Shown here: positions 20,676-30,502 of the stretch, piece after piece
Numbering within the stretch: position 1 is the first letter of the stretch
How the letters are laid out: each line of letters opens with the position of its first letter
Assembly: GCA_003389215.1 (NCBI GenBank)
Contig: QQVP01000011.1
Coordinates: 1-64,000 of the forward strand
Source of the DNA: Planctomycetota bacterium
Lineage (GTDB): Bacteria > Planctomycetota > Planctomycetia > Pirellulales > UBA7805
DNA: 64,000 bases
Reading direction: 5' to 3'
Position numbers and translations under genes: made by a program
The notes under the pieces: model-generated
The model's database searches: none
Told to the model about the DNA's origin: nothing
Seen by the model: the letters and a program-made list of their open reading frames with translations, nothing else

Positions 20676-22580
20676 CTACTTCAGTTCGCGGATGCGGACG
20701 TGGCGGTACCAGGCCTCCGTGGGCGGGCCGCCGTGAATCTGCAGGCCGATGAGGCCTTTCTGTTCGAGCGATTCGTCCGGTTCGAAGTAGTCGACCGTCT
20801 GGCGGCCGTTGATCCAGATCTGTACCCGGCGGCCTTCACAGCGGATGACGTAGTCGTTCCAGTCGTTTTCCTTGATGACCGGTTCGGCCGACTCGTCTTT
20901 CGGCCCGGCCAACACGGTGGCCCGGCGCGACTCGTCATAGAGCTTGCCCCACCAGCCCTCGCCGACATCAGCCTGGTAGCCGATCATCTCGTGATGGTGG
21001 GGAATGCGCCGCGAGCGGATCTGAATGCCGGCGTTGAGACCTTCGCCGACCGCCTTCACCTGGAGCCGCAATTCGAAGTCGTCGTACTCCCGCTCGGTGC
21101 AGAGAAACTCATTGTGCGGAATCCGCTCGCTCAGCGAGCCGCCCACGATGGCGCCGTCCTCGATGCGGAACCACTTGTCGCTCCCCTCCCAGCCGGCCAA
21201 CGTCCGTCCGTCGAAGATCGTGCGAAAGCCGACCTCGCCCGGCACGACCGCCGGCGTCAGCTCCTGGGCATCGAGTCGCACCTCGTGCAGCTTGCGGCCC
21301 GACATTTGAATCCAGGTGGCCACCAGCGTCGGCGGGTGGCGGGTCGAGTCGGCCGTGAGCCTTAAGAAGGTGTTGGGCACCGGTTCGCCGTAGATAAGGT
21401 CGGGGTGCGGTACGTTCAAGCTGGGAATCACCCCGTCGTGCAGCGGCGAGGTAACGAACTGCCACAGCGGATAGCCGATCCGGGGCTCGGTGCGAAAGCG
21501 CAGGGCTCGGCTGCAGTGGATGTCGCCGCCGACCAGCACGACGCCGGCGATCTTTTTCTCGCCAATGAAGTCGAACAGGGCCTCGCGCTCGTGGCGATAA
21601 GTCTCCCAGTCGTCTTTCTCCGAGGACTTCTTGTCGTCCCAAATCATCCCGGTGGCCAGCACCTTGAAGGTTGCGGTGGACGACTCCAGGCCTTCGAGCA
21701 ACCACTTCCACTGCGCGCTGCCCAGGCAGGTGACCTGATCGGGTGCGACGGGCGACGGAGCGGTCTGCGAGAACCAGCGGGGATCGAGCAGGAACACCTC
21801 GACCGGGCCGCGGCGAAAGCGGGTATAGATGCCCTCGCTGCCGTCGCCATAGTTGTGCTGCGCGCGGTACTGGCGAAACACGTTGCGGATGGTCGCTTTG
21901 TTGGCGATGCGGCCGTCGCTGTCGTTGGCGCCGAAATCGTGATCGTCCCACGTGCTCCAAAGCGGCGTGCTGCGGCACATCTCGGCCAAGGTGGGAATCT
22001 GTAAAAATTCGCGGTGGCGATTTCGATTGACGGCCAGGTCGGCCGTGTCGATGTAGGGCGTATCGCCCAGCAGTACGACCCCCTCGGCCCCCTCGTCACG
22101 AATGCGCCGCCAGATGTCGAAGAAGTCGGTGCTCGAAGCGCACGATCCAAAGGCCAGCGAGACCCGCGCGGCGGCGTCCTCGTCGGGCGCGGTCTCGAAG
22201 TAGTAGCTCGGCCCGCCGGCGAGCTGCTTGTCGCCGCGGAAGATGGCGTATTGATAACGGCTCTGGGGCAACAAGCCGGTGACGTGCCAAGTGACACACA
22301 GGTCGTTCTCGGTACGTGCAAGTTGCGAGAGGCGTCGCTCGCTGCCCGTACGCGGATCGCGAACGCTGAGCGTGAGCGGACCAGGCGTGGTGGGGCGGTA
22401 CCAGACGTAGGCCTGACCGGCATCGACGTGGCCCACGATGGGGCCCGTGGCCTTGGCGGCACTGGGGTGCTCGGCCGCAATCAATGCAGGGGCGACCCAC
22501 AGCGAGGCGACAACGCAGGCCAGGAGGCGGAGGTACGGACGGATCGAGGCTGGTCGGGTCGGGCGTGGCATGGGGGGCAT
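20676..22580 (-). CDS. PhoD-like alkaline phosphatase fused to a DUF1080 domain
   Basis: 634 residues from ATG 22580 (or 22571), picked because it gives a normal signal peptide (LLACVVASLWVAPALIAAE); the frame is open for 65 more codons. An Ig-like N-terminal domain leads into a PhoD-type metallophosphoesterase (about 120-430): LAFGSCASS, GVVLLGDTPYID, WSTWDDHDFGAND, GVVLVGGDIHCSRAL, all metal ligands of the family. From about 450 to the end is a DUF1080/3-keto-disaccharide hydrolase-like, concanavalin-type domain (TIFDGRTLAGWEG, WNDYVIRCEGRRVQIWINGR, LIGLQIHGGPP). Probably a secreted phosphodiesterase or phosphatase that binds a carbohydrate-linked substrate. The pairing of the two domains is unusual outside planctomycetes. 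Confidence 0.87.
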   Translation of the reverse strand: MPPMPRPTRPASIRPYLRLLACVVASLWVAPALIAAEHPSAAKATGPIVGHVDAGQAYVWYRPTTPGPLTLSVRDPRTGSERRLSQLARTENDLCVTWHVTGLLPQSRYQYAIFRGDKQLAGGPSYYFETAPDEDAAARVSLAFGSCASSTDFFDIWRRIRDEGAEGVVLLGDTPYIDTADLAVNRNRHREFLQIPTLAEMCRSTPLWSTWDDHDFGANDSDGRIANKATIRNVFRQYRAQHNYGDGSEGIYTRFRRGPVEVFLLDPRWFSQTAPSPVAPDQVTCLGSAQWKWLLEGLESSTATFKVLATGMIWDDKKSSEKDDWETYRHEREALFDFIGEKKIAGVVLVGGDIHCSRALRFRTEPRIGYPLWQFVTSPLHDGVIPSLNVPHPDLIYGEPVPNTFLRLTADSTRHPPTLVATWIQMSGRKLHEVRLDAQELTPAVVPGEVGFRTIFDGRTLAGWEGSDKWFRIEDGAIVGGSLSERIPHNEFLCTEREYDDFELRLQVKAVGEGLNAGIQIRSRRIPHHHEMIGYQADVGEGWWGKLYDESRRATVLAGPKDESAEPVIKENDWNDYVIRCEGRRVQIWINGRQTVDYFEPDESLEQKGLIGLQIHGGPPTEAWYRHVRIRELK

Positions 22581-22946
22581 ATCCGTAGCGGTGGACAGAG
22601 CGGCAGGGGAGGGCATCACGTGAGGAGGAGTGCGTGCGGTCGAGGAGGGAGTGGTCTCGGCGGCGTCTCGGACGGTGCGGCGGCTCGAGTTGCACGGCGG
22701 CTCGAGATGCGCGGCGCCTGAGGCCCCATTGTAGTCGCTGGGCCGGCGAATGCACGGCGGGGCGTACGGAGCCACCCCGCGGGCACGACCGTGATGGGCC
22801 CCGTGCGTTTCGAGCCCCTTCTGTTTCGAACCCCGTCACTTACTCCCCATCATAGATGTGCGACGAGCCGATTTCAAAACTCGCCCAGCCACGACGGCTC
22901 GTCGCGCGGACTGACCGCACGGACTCGAAACACCCACAACGGTTTT

Positions 22947-23072
22947 CGCGCGAAACGAAAATGTGGCCAGCTCAGGGTCTGGTCCAATTTTCGGCTCGAC
23001 GATGCTGCCCCTGTCGGAGGCGCTGACCGAAAACTTGGACCTGACCCTTTCAGCGCGCGAAACGAAAATGTG
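22947..23072. repeat. REP/MITE-like palindromic element with flanking 19-bp direct repeats
   Basis: CGCGCGAAACGAAAATGTG occurs at 22947-22965 and 23054-23072. Between them, 22974-22994 and 23027-23048 form an inverted repeat (AGGGTCTGGTCCAATTTTCGG against CCGAAAACTTGGACC then TGACCCT, one mismatch and one gap) with a 32-nt loop. A decayed third copy of the 19-mer, TCGCGCGAAATCGCAATTGA, is at 23319-23338. The rest of the 839-bp gap 22581-23419 shows no gene. Confidence 0.65.
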
Positions 23073-23318
23073 ACAACGGGAGATACGCGCGGGTGCCATG
23101 GTCACGCAGGCGTGGCCAACGCTTCTCGCCGCCATGCCTTGTCGCGCCGAAGGGGCACGACATGTCAGCCCAGGCATGGCTTCGTGGGGCATTGCTAGCG
23201 TTTCTGCCGCCGGTGATTGGCGATTGGCAATTCAGCCGACTCGCAGTGACGCCAACGGGCCTGCCGTCCCTGCTCCGACACGGCCGCTGGAGAGTGCTAG
23301 CAGTCCCCGAGGCGAGCT

Positions 23319-23340
23319 TCGCGCGAAATCGCAATTGACA
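23319..23340. repeat. Degenerate third copy of the 19-bp repeat
   Basis: TCGCGCGAAATCGCAATTGA followed by CA resembles CGCGCGAAACGAAAATGTG(A)CA at 22947 and 23054, with an insertion and a few substitutions. About 80 bases upstream of the barrel protein start. Confidence 0.35.
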
Positions 23341-23419
23341 CGCCTTGCGCCGCCTGATATTCATTCCGCCCCAATCTCGTACCGGGGGTATTCTCCTCCT
23401 GTCGGTCAAGAGGCCATTC

Positions 23420-24688
23420 GTGCCCAACAACAGACTCAAGCTGTCCAGCGCGCTGGTCGCGCTCGTTTCGCTCATCGGTGTCTGGGGATCCGCTTCCGCG
23501 GAAGCGCAACGGTTGCGCTTTCCGACCTTGGCAGATTCCAGTTCCAACACGGCCTACGTTCCCTTTCGCAATCAGCCGTCGCTGGCGGCCGGACAACCGT
23601 TCTTCGGCAATCAGCCTCTGTTCGGCAACCAGCCGCAAGCGGTGACCGTCAACCAACCTCCCTTCCAGGCAGGACCGCCGACGGTGACCCTGCCCGGCAT
23701 TCAACCGCTGGGCACGCCCGGTACCTTAGACCAGTATGCCACGCCTGGGGCGACCACGGCGCCGCAGTTCGTGCAACCCGGCGCGCCCGGCTTGGGTCTG
23801 GGACCGCCGATGTTTGGCACCACCGGTCGAGCACTCCCCTCGGCCACGGGCCAATATCTCTTTGCGCAACCCAACGGAACGTACGGCAGCGTGCCACGCC
23901 TGTTGCAGCAGGTGCGGCTGCGTCACACCTGGCTGAACGCCGACGGTCAAAGTCCGACCGAGCTGGGGATCAACACTTCCGAAATCGACGGCACGTTTAT
24001 CTTTCCGTTTTTCTACCTCAAGGACCCCCTGCTGCTCACCAGCGGCTTCGCCATTCACTTGTTCGAAGGTCCCGTGGGCGACGATCCGATGGCTGCCCTG
24101 CCGGGACAGTTGTACGATGCCTACGGCGAGCTCGGCTGGCAGCCGATCATCGCCCAGTGGTTGCGTGCCGATCTGGCGGTTCGTGTGGGTGCCTACTCCG
24201 ACTTCGAGAAGGTCAACAGCGAGTCGATCCGTGTGTTAGGTCGGGCGATCGCCATCTGGTCGCACTCGAGCACGCTCGAGTTTCAGGCCGGCGTGATCTA
24301 CCTCGACCGGGTCGGTATCAAGTTGCTGCCGGCGGGCGGGGTTGTCTGGATGCCGGGCGGTCCCAACGGTGACATGCGGTGGGACATCCTGTTCCCGAAT
24401 CCGAAGCTCGCTCAGCGGCTGACCTACTTCGGCACCTGGGACGTGTGGTGGTACGTGGCGGGCGAGTACGGCGGCGGCAGCTGGTCGCTCGGTCGTGACA
24501 CCGGTCAGGACGAGGTGGAGTACGAAGACCTGCGTCTGCTGGTCGGTCTGGAATGGACGACCGTCTCGAAGATCAAGGGCTTCGTCGAATTTGGCTGGGC
24601 CTTCGACCGGCAGCTGAACTACCGTTCGCTGATGGGCAATACCGACCTGGACGACACCTTCCTGCTCCGCGGGGGCGTGATCTTCTAA
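23420..24688 (+). CDS. Putative outer-membrane beta-barrel protein, paralogue 1
   Basis: 422 residues from a GTG with AAGAGG 7 bases upstream; this start gives a signal peptide (LSSALVALVSLIGVWGSASAEA). Residues 30-150 are low-complexity, rich in Gln, Pro, Gly and Phe, with a FFGNQPLFGNQP repeat. Residues 150-422 alternate polar and hydrophobic residues with many aromatics, as in barrels (QVRLRHTWL, WWYVAGEYGGGSW), and the last residue is Phe (GGVIF), a usual barrel end. It resembles the DUF6268-like planctomycete barrel proteins. The next gene is a paralogue. Channel or enzyme function is unknown. Confidence 0.7.
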   Translation: MPNNRLKLSSALVALVSLIGVWGSASAEAQRLRFPTLADSSSNTAYVPFRNQPSLAAGQPFFGNQPLFGNQPQAVTVNQPPFQAGPPTVTLPGIQPLGTPGTLDQYATPGATTAPQFVQPGAPGLGLGPPMFGTTGRALPSATGQYLFAQPNGTYGSVPRLLQQVRLRHTWLNADGQSPTELGINTSEIDGTFIFPFFYLKDPLLLTSGFAIHLFEGPVGDDPMAALPGQLYDAYGELGWQPIIAQWLRADLAVRVGAYSDFEKVNSESIRVLGRAIAIWSHSSTLEFQAGVIYLDRVGIKLLPAGGVVWMPGGPNGDMRWDILFPNPKLAQRLTYFGTWDVWWYVAGEYGGGSWSLGRDTGQDEVEYEDLRLLVGLEWTTVSKIKGFVEFGWAFDRQLNYRSLMGNTDLDDTFLLRGGVIF

Positions 24689-24792
24689 GACGTCGGCGTA
24701 AACGGTCCGCGTGCCCCCGGCCTGAAGACGGGCAGCCGCGGACGCACGACTCGGGGCCCGGTTCAGACACTTCTGCGAACAGGTTCGCTGCG

Positions 24793-26013
24793 ATGAGTTG
24801 GCCCCGACAATGCCCCGTGGCGCTGGTTGGTCGTGGCCGCGTGTGGCTTTGTCTGGCGACCTGGCTGTTGACGATCGCCGCGTTGGCGCCGATCGCCGCC
24901 GCCCAGCCGCCCAATCCGTATCAGCAGGCTTTGGCCGCGGGCCCGCCCCACTTGGCGAGCAGGCCGCCTCAGCCAGCCGCGACACAGCCCATCGCGCAAC
25001 AGCCAGCGCCGCCGCCGGCCTATCGCCTGCCGGCCTCGGGGGATCCGTTCGATCAACTCTCTTCGCTGCAGGCGCAGCCCTGGTCCGATGGGCGAGCGCC
25101 GCAGCAGCCCTGGTCCGACCCCCGCGCGCCGCGACTGGCCGTCTATCCGAATCGACCGGGCGAGGAGATCGTGGACGAGTTTTCCCCGGCCGGACCGCCG
25201 CCCTGGGCCGCGCCGCCACGCCGCAAGATCGGAGCACCCCGGCGGGGCATGTTTCAGAAATTGCGGGTGGCCGGCAGTTGGGTCGCCGGCGACGACATTT
25301 CCGAATTCGGCCTGGCCGACATCGACGCCAACATCACGTTCGCCTTTCCCTTTCCGACGCCGAAGTCGCCGCTGATCATCACGCCCGGTTTTCAATCGTG
25401 GTGGCTCGAGGGGCCAACCGCGCCCGACATGCCGGCCCGGGTGTACGACGCCTATCTGAAGTTCCGCACGATGCGCAAACTCAACGAGCGGTGGGGACTC
25501 GACGCGGCGGTGACGCCGGGTTGGCATAGCGACTTCGAAACGAGCAACGACGATGCCCTGCGGATCACGGGGCATGCCTTTGGTGCCTATCAATGGAACG
25601 AAGTCGTGCAGGTGGTGCTGGGCGTGGTCTATCTCGATCGCAGCGACGTGAGCCTGCTGCCGGCGGTGGGGCTGATCTGCAACTTCAACGAGGACACACG
25701 GCTGGAGCTGATTTTGCCCCGACCGCGATTTGCCCGACGGTTCTACGCCGACTGTTGCGAGGAGTATTGGTGGTATGTGGCCGGCGAGTTTGGCGGCGGA
25801 GCCTGGGCGATCGAGCGGGCGTCGGGCGTCGAGGACATGGCGATCTATCGCGACTTTCGCGTGATGCTCGGCTGGGAGCGCAAAGTGGCCGAAGGGTTTG
25901 GCAGCCACTTCGAGATCGCCTACGTCTTCGGGCGCGAGATCGAATACGACAGCGGCACGCCCGACTTCGAGCCGGACGATACGCTGATGCTGCGGACCGG
26001 CATCATGTTCTAG
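24793..26013 (+). CDS. Putative outer-membrane beta-barrel protein, paralogue 2
   Basis: 406 residues. ATG 24793 starts a signal peptide (VWLCLATWLLTIAALAPIAAAQ); no strong ribosome site is seen. A Pro/Gln-rich stretch with APQQPWSDPRAP-like repeats covers about 30-140, then a barrel-like part: KLRVAGSWVAGDD, WWYVAGEFGGGAWAI, ending DDTLMLRTGIMF. The VYLDR, LLPA(V/G)G, WWYVAGE(F/Y)GGG and C-terminal DDT.(L/M)LR.G(V/I)(I/M)F blocks are shared with the protein 104 bp upstream, so the pair arose by tandem duplication. Probably located in the outer membrane, co-transcribed with its partner. Confidence 0.72.
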   Translation: MSWPRQCPVALVGRGRVWLCLATWLLTIAALAPIAAAQPPNPYQQALAAGPPHLASRPPQPAATQPIAQQPAPPPAYRLPASGDPFDQLSSLQAQPWSDGRAPQQPWSDPRAPRLAVYPNRPGEEIVDEFSPAGPPPWAAPPRRKIGAPRRGMFQKLRVAGSWVAGDDISEFGLADIDANITFAFPFPTPKSPLIITPGFQSWWLEGPTAPDMPARVYDAYLKFRTMRKLNERWGLDAAVTPGWHSDFETSNDDALRITGHAFGAYQWNEVVQVVLGVVYLDRSDVSLLPAVGLICNFNEDTRLELILPRPRFARRFYADCCEEYWWYVAGEFGGGAWAIERASGVEDMAIYRDFRVMLGWERKVAEGFGSHFEIAYVFGREIEYDSGTPDFEPDDTLMLRTGIMF

Positions 26014-26072
26014 CGTGCGACGGGACTCGCACCGCCGCCAGCGGCAGCGTTTCAGAGGAGTCGTCGACTCGG

Positions 26073-26954
26073 CTACGCCATCACGCCACCGAGGGCGCGC
26101 TGCATCGCGGCGCCCATGTCGGCAGGGCTTTCGGCGACCACGATGCCGGCGGCTTCGAGAGCGGCGACCTTTTCCGCGGCGGTTCCCTTGCCGCCCGAGA
26201 TGATCGCACCGGCGTGACCCATCCGTTTGCCCGGCGGGGCGGTGCGTCCGGCAATGAAAGCGGCGACCGGCTTGGAGAAGTGCTTTTGCACGTAGGCGGC
26301 GGCCTCTTCTTCGGCGGTGCCGCCAATCTCGCCAATCATGACGACACCTTCGGTCTCGCCGTCGGCCTCGAACCTCTCCAGGAGATCGATGAACGAAGTG
26401 CCGACAATCGGATCGCCGCCCAGCCCGACGCAGGTCGACTGGCCCAGCCCGACGTTGGACAACTGCCAGACCGCCTCGTACGTCAGGGTGCCGCTCCGGC
26501 TGATCACGCCGATCGAGCCCTTCTTGTGAATGTAGCCGGGGAGGATGCCGATCTTGCACTCCTCGGGCGTGATCAGGCCCGGACAGTTGGGGCCGATGAG
26601 CACCGAATCGCTGGCCTTCACCTTCTCGAAGACGCGGACCATGTCGAGCGTCGGCACGCCTTCGGTGATCGCCACGATGACGCCAATGCCGGCGTCGACC
26701 GCTTCGAGGATGGCGTCGGCCGTGAAGGCGGGCGGGACGAAGATCATCGAGGCGTCGCAGCCGGTCTCGCCGACCGCCTCGGCCACGGTGTTGAAGACGG
26801 GCACGCCCTCGACGGATTGGCCCCCCTTGCCGGGCGTGCAGCCGGCCACAACCTGGGTGCCGTATTCCAGACAGCCTTTGGTGTGAAAGGTGCCGACGCT
26901 GCCGGTAATGCCCTGGCAGATAACTCGCGTTTGCTTGTTGATGAGAATGCTCAT
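26073..26954 (-). CDS. sucD: Succinate-CoA ligase (ADP-forming), alpha subunit
   Basis: 293 residues, full length. [13 protein letters not shown] is the CoA-binding stretch, PGKGG and [11 protein letters not shown] are family signatures, and the phosphorylated His lies in [14 protein letters not shown] (about residue 247). The enzyme interconverts succinyl-CoA and succinate with substrate-level phosphorylation in the TCA cycle, as a complex with SucC. It follows sucC by 70 bp, the usual order. Confidence 0.97.
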   Translation of the reverse strand: MSILINKQTRVICQGITGSVGTFHTKGCLEYGTQVVAGCTPGKGGQSVEGVPVFNTVAEAVGETGCDASMIFVPPAFTADAILEAVDAGIGVIVAITEGVPTLDMVRVFEKVKASDSVLIGPNCPGLITPEECKIGILPGYIHKKGSIGVISRSGTLTYEAVWQLSNVGLGQSTCVGLGGDPIVGTSFIDLLERFEADGETEGVVMIGEIGGTAEEEAAAYVQKHFSKPVAAFIAGRTAPPGKRMGHAGAIISGGKGTAAEKVAALEAAGIVVAESPADMGAAMQRALGGVMA

Positions 26955-27024
26955 GCTCGTGACGTCTTTCTTGCGACGTGATTGTTTGCTGGCGACGTGA
27001 AAAAGGGTGGGGTAGGCGGCGAGC

Positions 27025-28212
27025 TCAGGCGGCCACGGCCGCGGTGATCTTCTTGGCAGCGTCGGTCAGATCGCTGGCCGTGATGATGTCGACCCCGCTC
27101 TGTTCGAGAATCTGGCGGCCTTCCTCCACCTCGGTGCCCTCGAGCCGCACGACCAAGGGCACGTTGAAGCCGACCGAGTTGTAGGCTTCCAGAATGGCGT
27201 TGGCGATGGTCGTGCACCGCATGATGCCGCCGAAGATGTTGACCAGCACCCCCTGGACGCTGTCGCCGGCCAGCAGAATGCGGAACGCCTCGGTCACCTG
27301 CTCCACGTTGGCTCCGCCGCCGACGTCAAGAAAGTTGGCCGGCTCGCCGCCGTGCAGCTTGATCAGGTCCATCGTGCTCATCGCCAGCCCCGCTCCGTTG
27401 ACCAGGCAGCCGATGTTGCCGTCGAGCTGCACGTAGCTCAGACCCGCGTTGCCGGCACGGACTTCGGTCGGCTCCTCTTCGCTGAGGTCGCGCAGCTCGG
27501 CCAGATCCGCCTGGCGAAAGGCGGCGTTGTCGTCGAACGACATCTTGGCGTCGAGTGCCATGAGACTGCCGTCGCCGGTCACCACCAGCGGATTGATCTC
27601 CAGCAGGCTGCAATCCTTGGCGACGAACACCCGACAGAGTCCCTGCATTATGGCCACCGCGCTGCGCAGCGAACTGGGGTCGAGCTTTAGTTGCGCGGCC
27701 AGCTTGCGGGCTTGGAACGGCTGCAGTCCGGCGTCGACGTCGAATGGCTCTTTGAAGATCAACTCGGGCGTCTCGGCGGCGACCTTTTCGATCTCCATGC
27801 CGCCTTCGGTCGAGCACATCAGCACCGGCCCGGCGGCAGCCCGATCGACGACGATGCCCAGATACAGCTCGCGGGCGATGTCGCAGCCGGCTTCGACCAG
27901 CACGTTGTTGACCATCTTGCCGGCGGGGCCCGTTTGAATCGTGACCAGCTCGCCACCGAGCAACCGCCCGGCGACCTCTTCCGCTTCGGCGGCACTCTTG
28001 ACGAGCTGCACGCCGTGTTGCTCGGGGTGGGTCTTGATGGTGCCCTTGCCGCGACCGCCGGCGTGGATCTGGGCCTTCACGACCGCCAGTGGTCCGCCCA
28101 GCTTGGTAAAGGCCTCGCCTGCCGCCGCGGGCGACTGCACGACGATGCTCTCGGGCACGGCGACCCCGGCGTCGCGGAGGATCTGTTTGGCTTGAAATTC
28201 GTGGATCTTCAC
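27025..28212 (-). CDS. sucC: Succinate-CoA ligase (ADP-forming), beta subunit
   Basis: 395 residues, full length, from a GTG start ([17 protein letters not shown]). An ATP-grasp domain covers the first 240 residues ([17 protein letters not shown] binds nucleotide phosphates), and the C-terminal CoA-ligase fold has the conserved [18 protein letters not shown] and NIFGGIMRC. It provides the nucleotide-binding subunit of the TCA cycle ligase. Upstream is an unrelated DNA repair gene about 120 bp away in the same direction. Confidence 0.97.
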   Translation of the reverse strand: MKIHEFQAKQILRDAGVAVPESIVVQSPAAAGEAFTKLGGPLAVVKAQIHAGGRGKGTIKTHPEQHGVQLVKSAAEAEEVAGRLLGGELVTIQTGPAGKMVNNVLVEAGCDIARELYLGIVVDRAAAGPVLMCSTEGGMEIEKVAAETPELIFKEPFDVDAGLQPFQARKLAAQLKLDPSSLRSAVAIMQGLCRVFVAKDCSLLEINPLVVTGDGSLMALDAKMSFDDNAAFRQADLAELRDLSEEEPTEVRAGNAGLSYVQLDGNIGCLVNGAGLAMSTMDLIKLHGGEPANFLDVGGGANVEQVTEAFRILLAGDSVQGVLVNIFGGIMRCTTIANAILEAYNSVGFNVPLVVRLEGTEVEEGRQILEQSGVDIITASDLTDAAKKITAAVAA

Positions 28213-28330
28213 GGGCGGACCTGCGCAACGAAGAGGTGAACGACGGGGGAAACGACGACAGTCGCTGGAGTATATGTCGGCGTTTCGCGAACGGTCAACA
28301 CGGAGCGGGTGACGGACGTGCGAGCGCCGA

Positions 28331-30049
28331 TCAATGGCCGATGAGTTTGCGCAGCTGCGCCCAAGTGCGGGTGTTGGCCACGTCGTTTTTGGTCAAACCA
28401 CCGCGCTGGGCCTGCAGGATTCCGTAGCGCATCACGTCGAGGCCCTCGGTGTGGTGGGCGTCGGTCGAGATGACGATCTTCACGCCGTGGGCCTTGGCCG
28501 CGGCGCAGGCCACGTCGTCCAGGTCGAGGCGGGCCGGGTTTGAGTTGAGCTCCAGCAGTTTGCCGTGCTCGCGGGCGGCGGCCATGACCGCGTCGAGATC
28601 GACCGCGTAGGGCTTGCGTCGATTGATGAGTCGGCCGGTCGGGTGGGCGATAGCCGAAACGTGTGGATTCTCGATCGCTCCGATGATGCGGCGGGTGATC
28701 TGCTCCTGCGGCTGGTTCTGTCCGTAGTGGACGCTGCACACGACCCAGTCGGCTTCGGCCAGCACCTCGTCGTCGAGATCGAGCCCCCCCTTTTCCAGTA
28801 TGTCGCACTCGATGCCTTTGAGAATCTGAATGCCGGAGGTCGATTCACGGAGGCGATCGATCTCGGCCCACTGAGCCCGCAGTCGCTTGGCGTCGAGCCC
28901 GCCGGCCATGCTGACGCGCTTCGAATGATCGGTGATGGCGATGTACTTGAGCTTGCGCTGCTGGGCGGCGGCGATCATCTCCTCGAGCGTATGCTTGCCG
29001 TCGGTGGCCGTGGTGTGCATATGCAGATCGCCACGAATGTCGGCCAGCTCGACGAGCTTTGGTAAGTCGTCGGCGTCAGCCCATTCGAATTCGCGGCGGG
29101 CCTCGCGCAAGGGGGGTGGGATCCAGGGCAAGTCGAGCGCGCGGTAGACGTCCTCCTCTTCACGACCGGCCAGGTACTCGTCGTCGCGGAAGATGCCGTA
29201 CTCGTTGATCTTCAGGCCGCGGTCCTTGGCCCGGCCGCGGAGCACGATGTTGTGGGCCTTGGAACCCGTGAAGTAGAGCAGGGCGGCGCCGTAAGCATCC
29301 GCGTCGACAACCCGCAGGTCGACCTGCAAACCGGATTCCAGGCGGACCGACATCTTCGTGTCGCCGCGGCCAATCTGACTGGCGATGTCGGGAAATTCAT
29401 CGAAGTGGTCCATCACGGCCGTCGCGTCGTCCGACTCGACGAGGATATCGAGATCGCCGACCGTCTCGCGTCCGCGGCGGTAGCTGCCTGTGACTTCGCG
29501 GCGCTGCACGGCGGGGCACCCGTCGAGGTGGGTCAGCAGTGCCTGGGCAATGGCGTCGGCCTTCGCCCAATAGATCCGCTCGTTCGCCTTGGCGGCCAGT
29601 TCGATGCCTTCGAGAATCGCCTGTTCCGTCTTGGCGGCGAAGCCCTTGAGCTGACGGACCTCGCCCGCTTCGCAGGCGGCCTTGAGCTGGTCGAGATTGG
29701 CGATGTTCAGCTCGCGATAGAGCACGGCCGCCTTCTTCGGACCGAGCCCGGGAATTCGCAGCAGAGCCAGCACGCTCTCGGGGATTCGTTCTAGGAGTTC
29801 TTCCAGGAAGGGGAGCGAGCCGGTGGTGGCCAGCGTCTCGATCTTCTCGGCCAGATCCTTGCCGATGCCCGAGATGTCGGTGAGTTGCCGCGACTCGTCG
29901 TCCAAAATCGCCTGGACGCTCTCGGGCAGATCGCCGATCGTGCGGCCGCCGTTTCGATAGGCCCGCACGCGAAAGGCGTTGGCCCCCTCGAACTCGAGCA
30001 GGTCGGCCACCTGGTCGAGCACGGCGGCAATCTCGGCGTTGCTAGGCAT
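28331..30049 (-). CDS. polX: DNA polymerase/3'-5' exonuclease PolX
   Basis: 572 residues from ATG 30049 ([13 protein letters not shown]). Helix-hairpin-helix motifs at [15 protein letters not shown] and [14 protein letters not shown] precede the family X nucleotidyltransferase core, [19 protein letters not shown], where the GS pair and DxD bind metal and dNTP. The C-terminal PHP domain (about 335-572) has [25 protein letters not shown], the E in GIECDIL, VCSVHYG and STDAHH, all metal ligands of the exonuclease. Cytoplasmic gap-filling enzyme of base-excision repair. Matches bacterial PolX in length and domain order. Confidence 0.96.
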   Translation of the reverse strand: MPSNAEIAAVLDQVADLLEFEGANAFRVRAYRNGGRTIGDLPESVQAILDDESRQLTDISGIGKDLAEKIETLATTGSLPFLEELLERIPESVLALLRIPGLGPKKAAVLYRELNIANLDQLKAACEAGEVRQLKGFAAKTEQAILEGIELAAKANERIYWAKADAIAQALLTHLDGCPAVQRREVTGSYRRGRETVGDLDILVESDDATAVMDHFDEFPDIASQIGRGDTKMSVRLESGLQVDLRVVDADAYGAALLYFTGSKAHNIVLRGRAKDRGLKINEYGIFRDDEYLAGREEEDVYRALDLPWIPPPLREARREFEWADADDLPKLVELADIRGDLHMHTTATDGKHTLEEMIAAAQQRKLKYIAITDHSKRVSMAGGLDAKRLRAQWAEIDRLRESTSGIQILKGIECDILEKGGLDLDDEVLAEADWVVCSVHYGQNQPQEQITRRIIGAIENPHVSAIAHPTGRLINRRKPYAVDLDAVMAAAREHGKLLELNSNPARLDLDDVACAAAKAHGVKIVISTDAHHTEGLDVMRYGILQAQRGGLTKNDVANTRTWAQLRKLIGH

Positions 30050-30170
30050 GGGGCGAGGATCGCGAGAGCGAACGGACGCGGGGTGACGCGGCGACAAAAG
30101 CGGCCGGACGTGGGCCGACGCATGTGGACGTGGACGCCGTGCTCACGCCTCAGCGCAGTCTACCCGACGC

Positions 30171-30340
30171 TAGAGCGTGTCTAGGATAAATGTAGCGTGC
30201 TTGGCGCCGGCGAGGCAAGTTTTGCCACCAGACCGAAGCAGACGAATTGGTAGCTTCGTCGATGCACCCTCGACGTCGCCAAGCACAGCCGTAGCTCGCC
30301 AAGACGCTCAAGACGCTAGAGACATACGAGACGCGCTCTA
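30171..30340. repeat. Small nested inverted-repeat element, MITE-like
   Basis: About 170 bp with outer ends TAGAGCGTGTCT (30171-30182) and AGACGCGCTCTA (30329-30340), one mismatch, and inner arms GTGCTTGGCG (30197-30206) and CGCCAAGCAC (30277-30286), perfect. Its right end resembles the IS end at 129-143. It encodes nothing recognisable. The rest of the gap 30050-30502 shows no gene. Confidence 0.55.
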
Positions 30341-30502
30341 AGCAAAGGGCCTAGCCGCTGGCGGCCTGGGGCCGAGACGCTCGTGGGCCTGGTCCTCGCC
30401 GCTGGGCAGCGCCCTCGTGTCAGCGCACGAAAAACCCGTCCCGCCGCATCAATGGCGGCGAGACGGGCTGAGTGTCTCTCTTGGCGGAGGTCCGTCGTTC
30501 CT

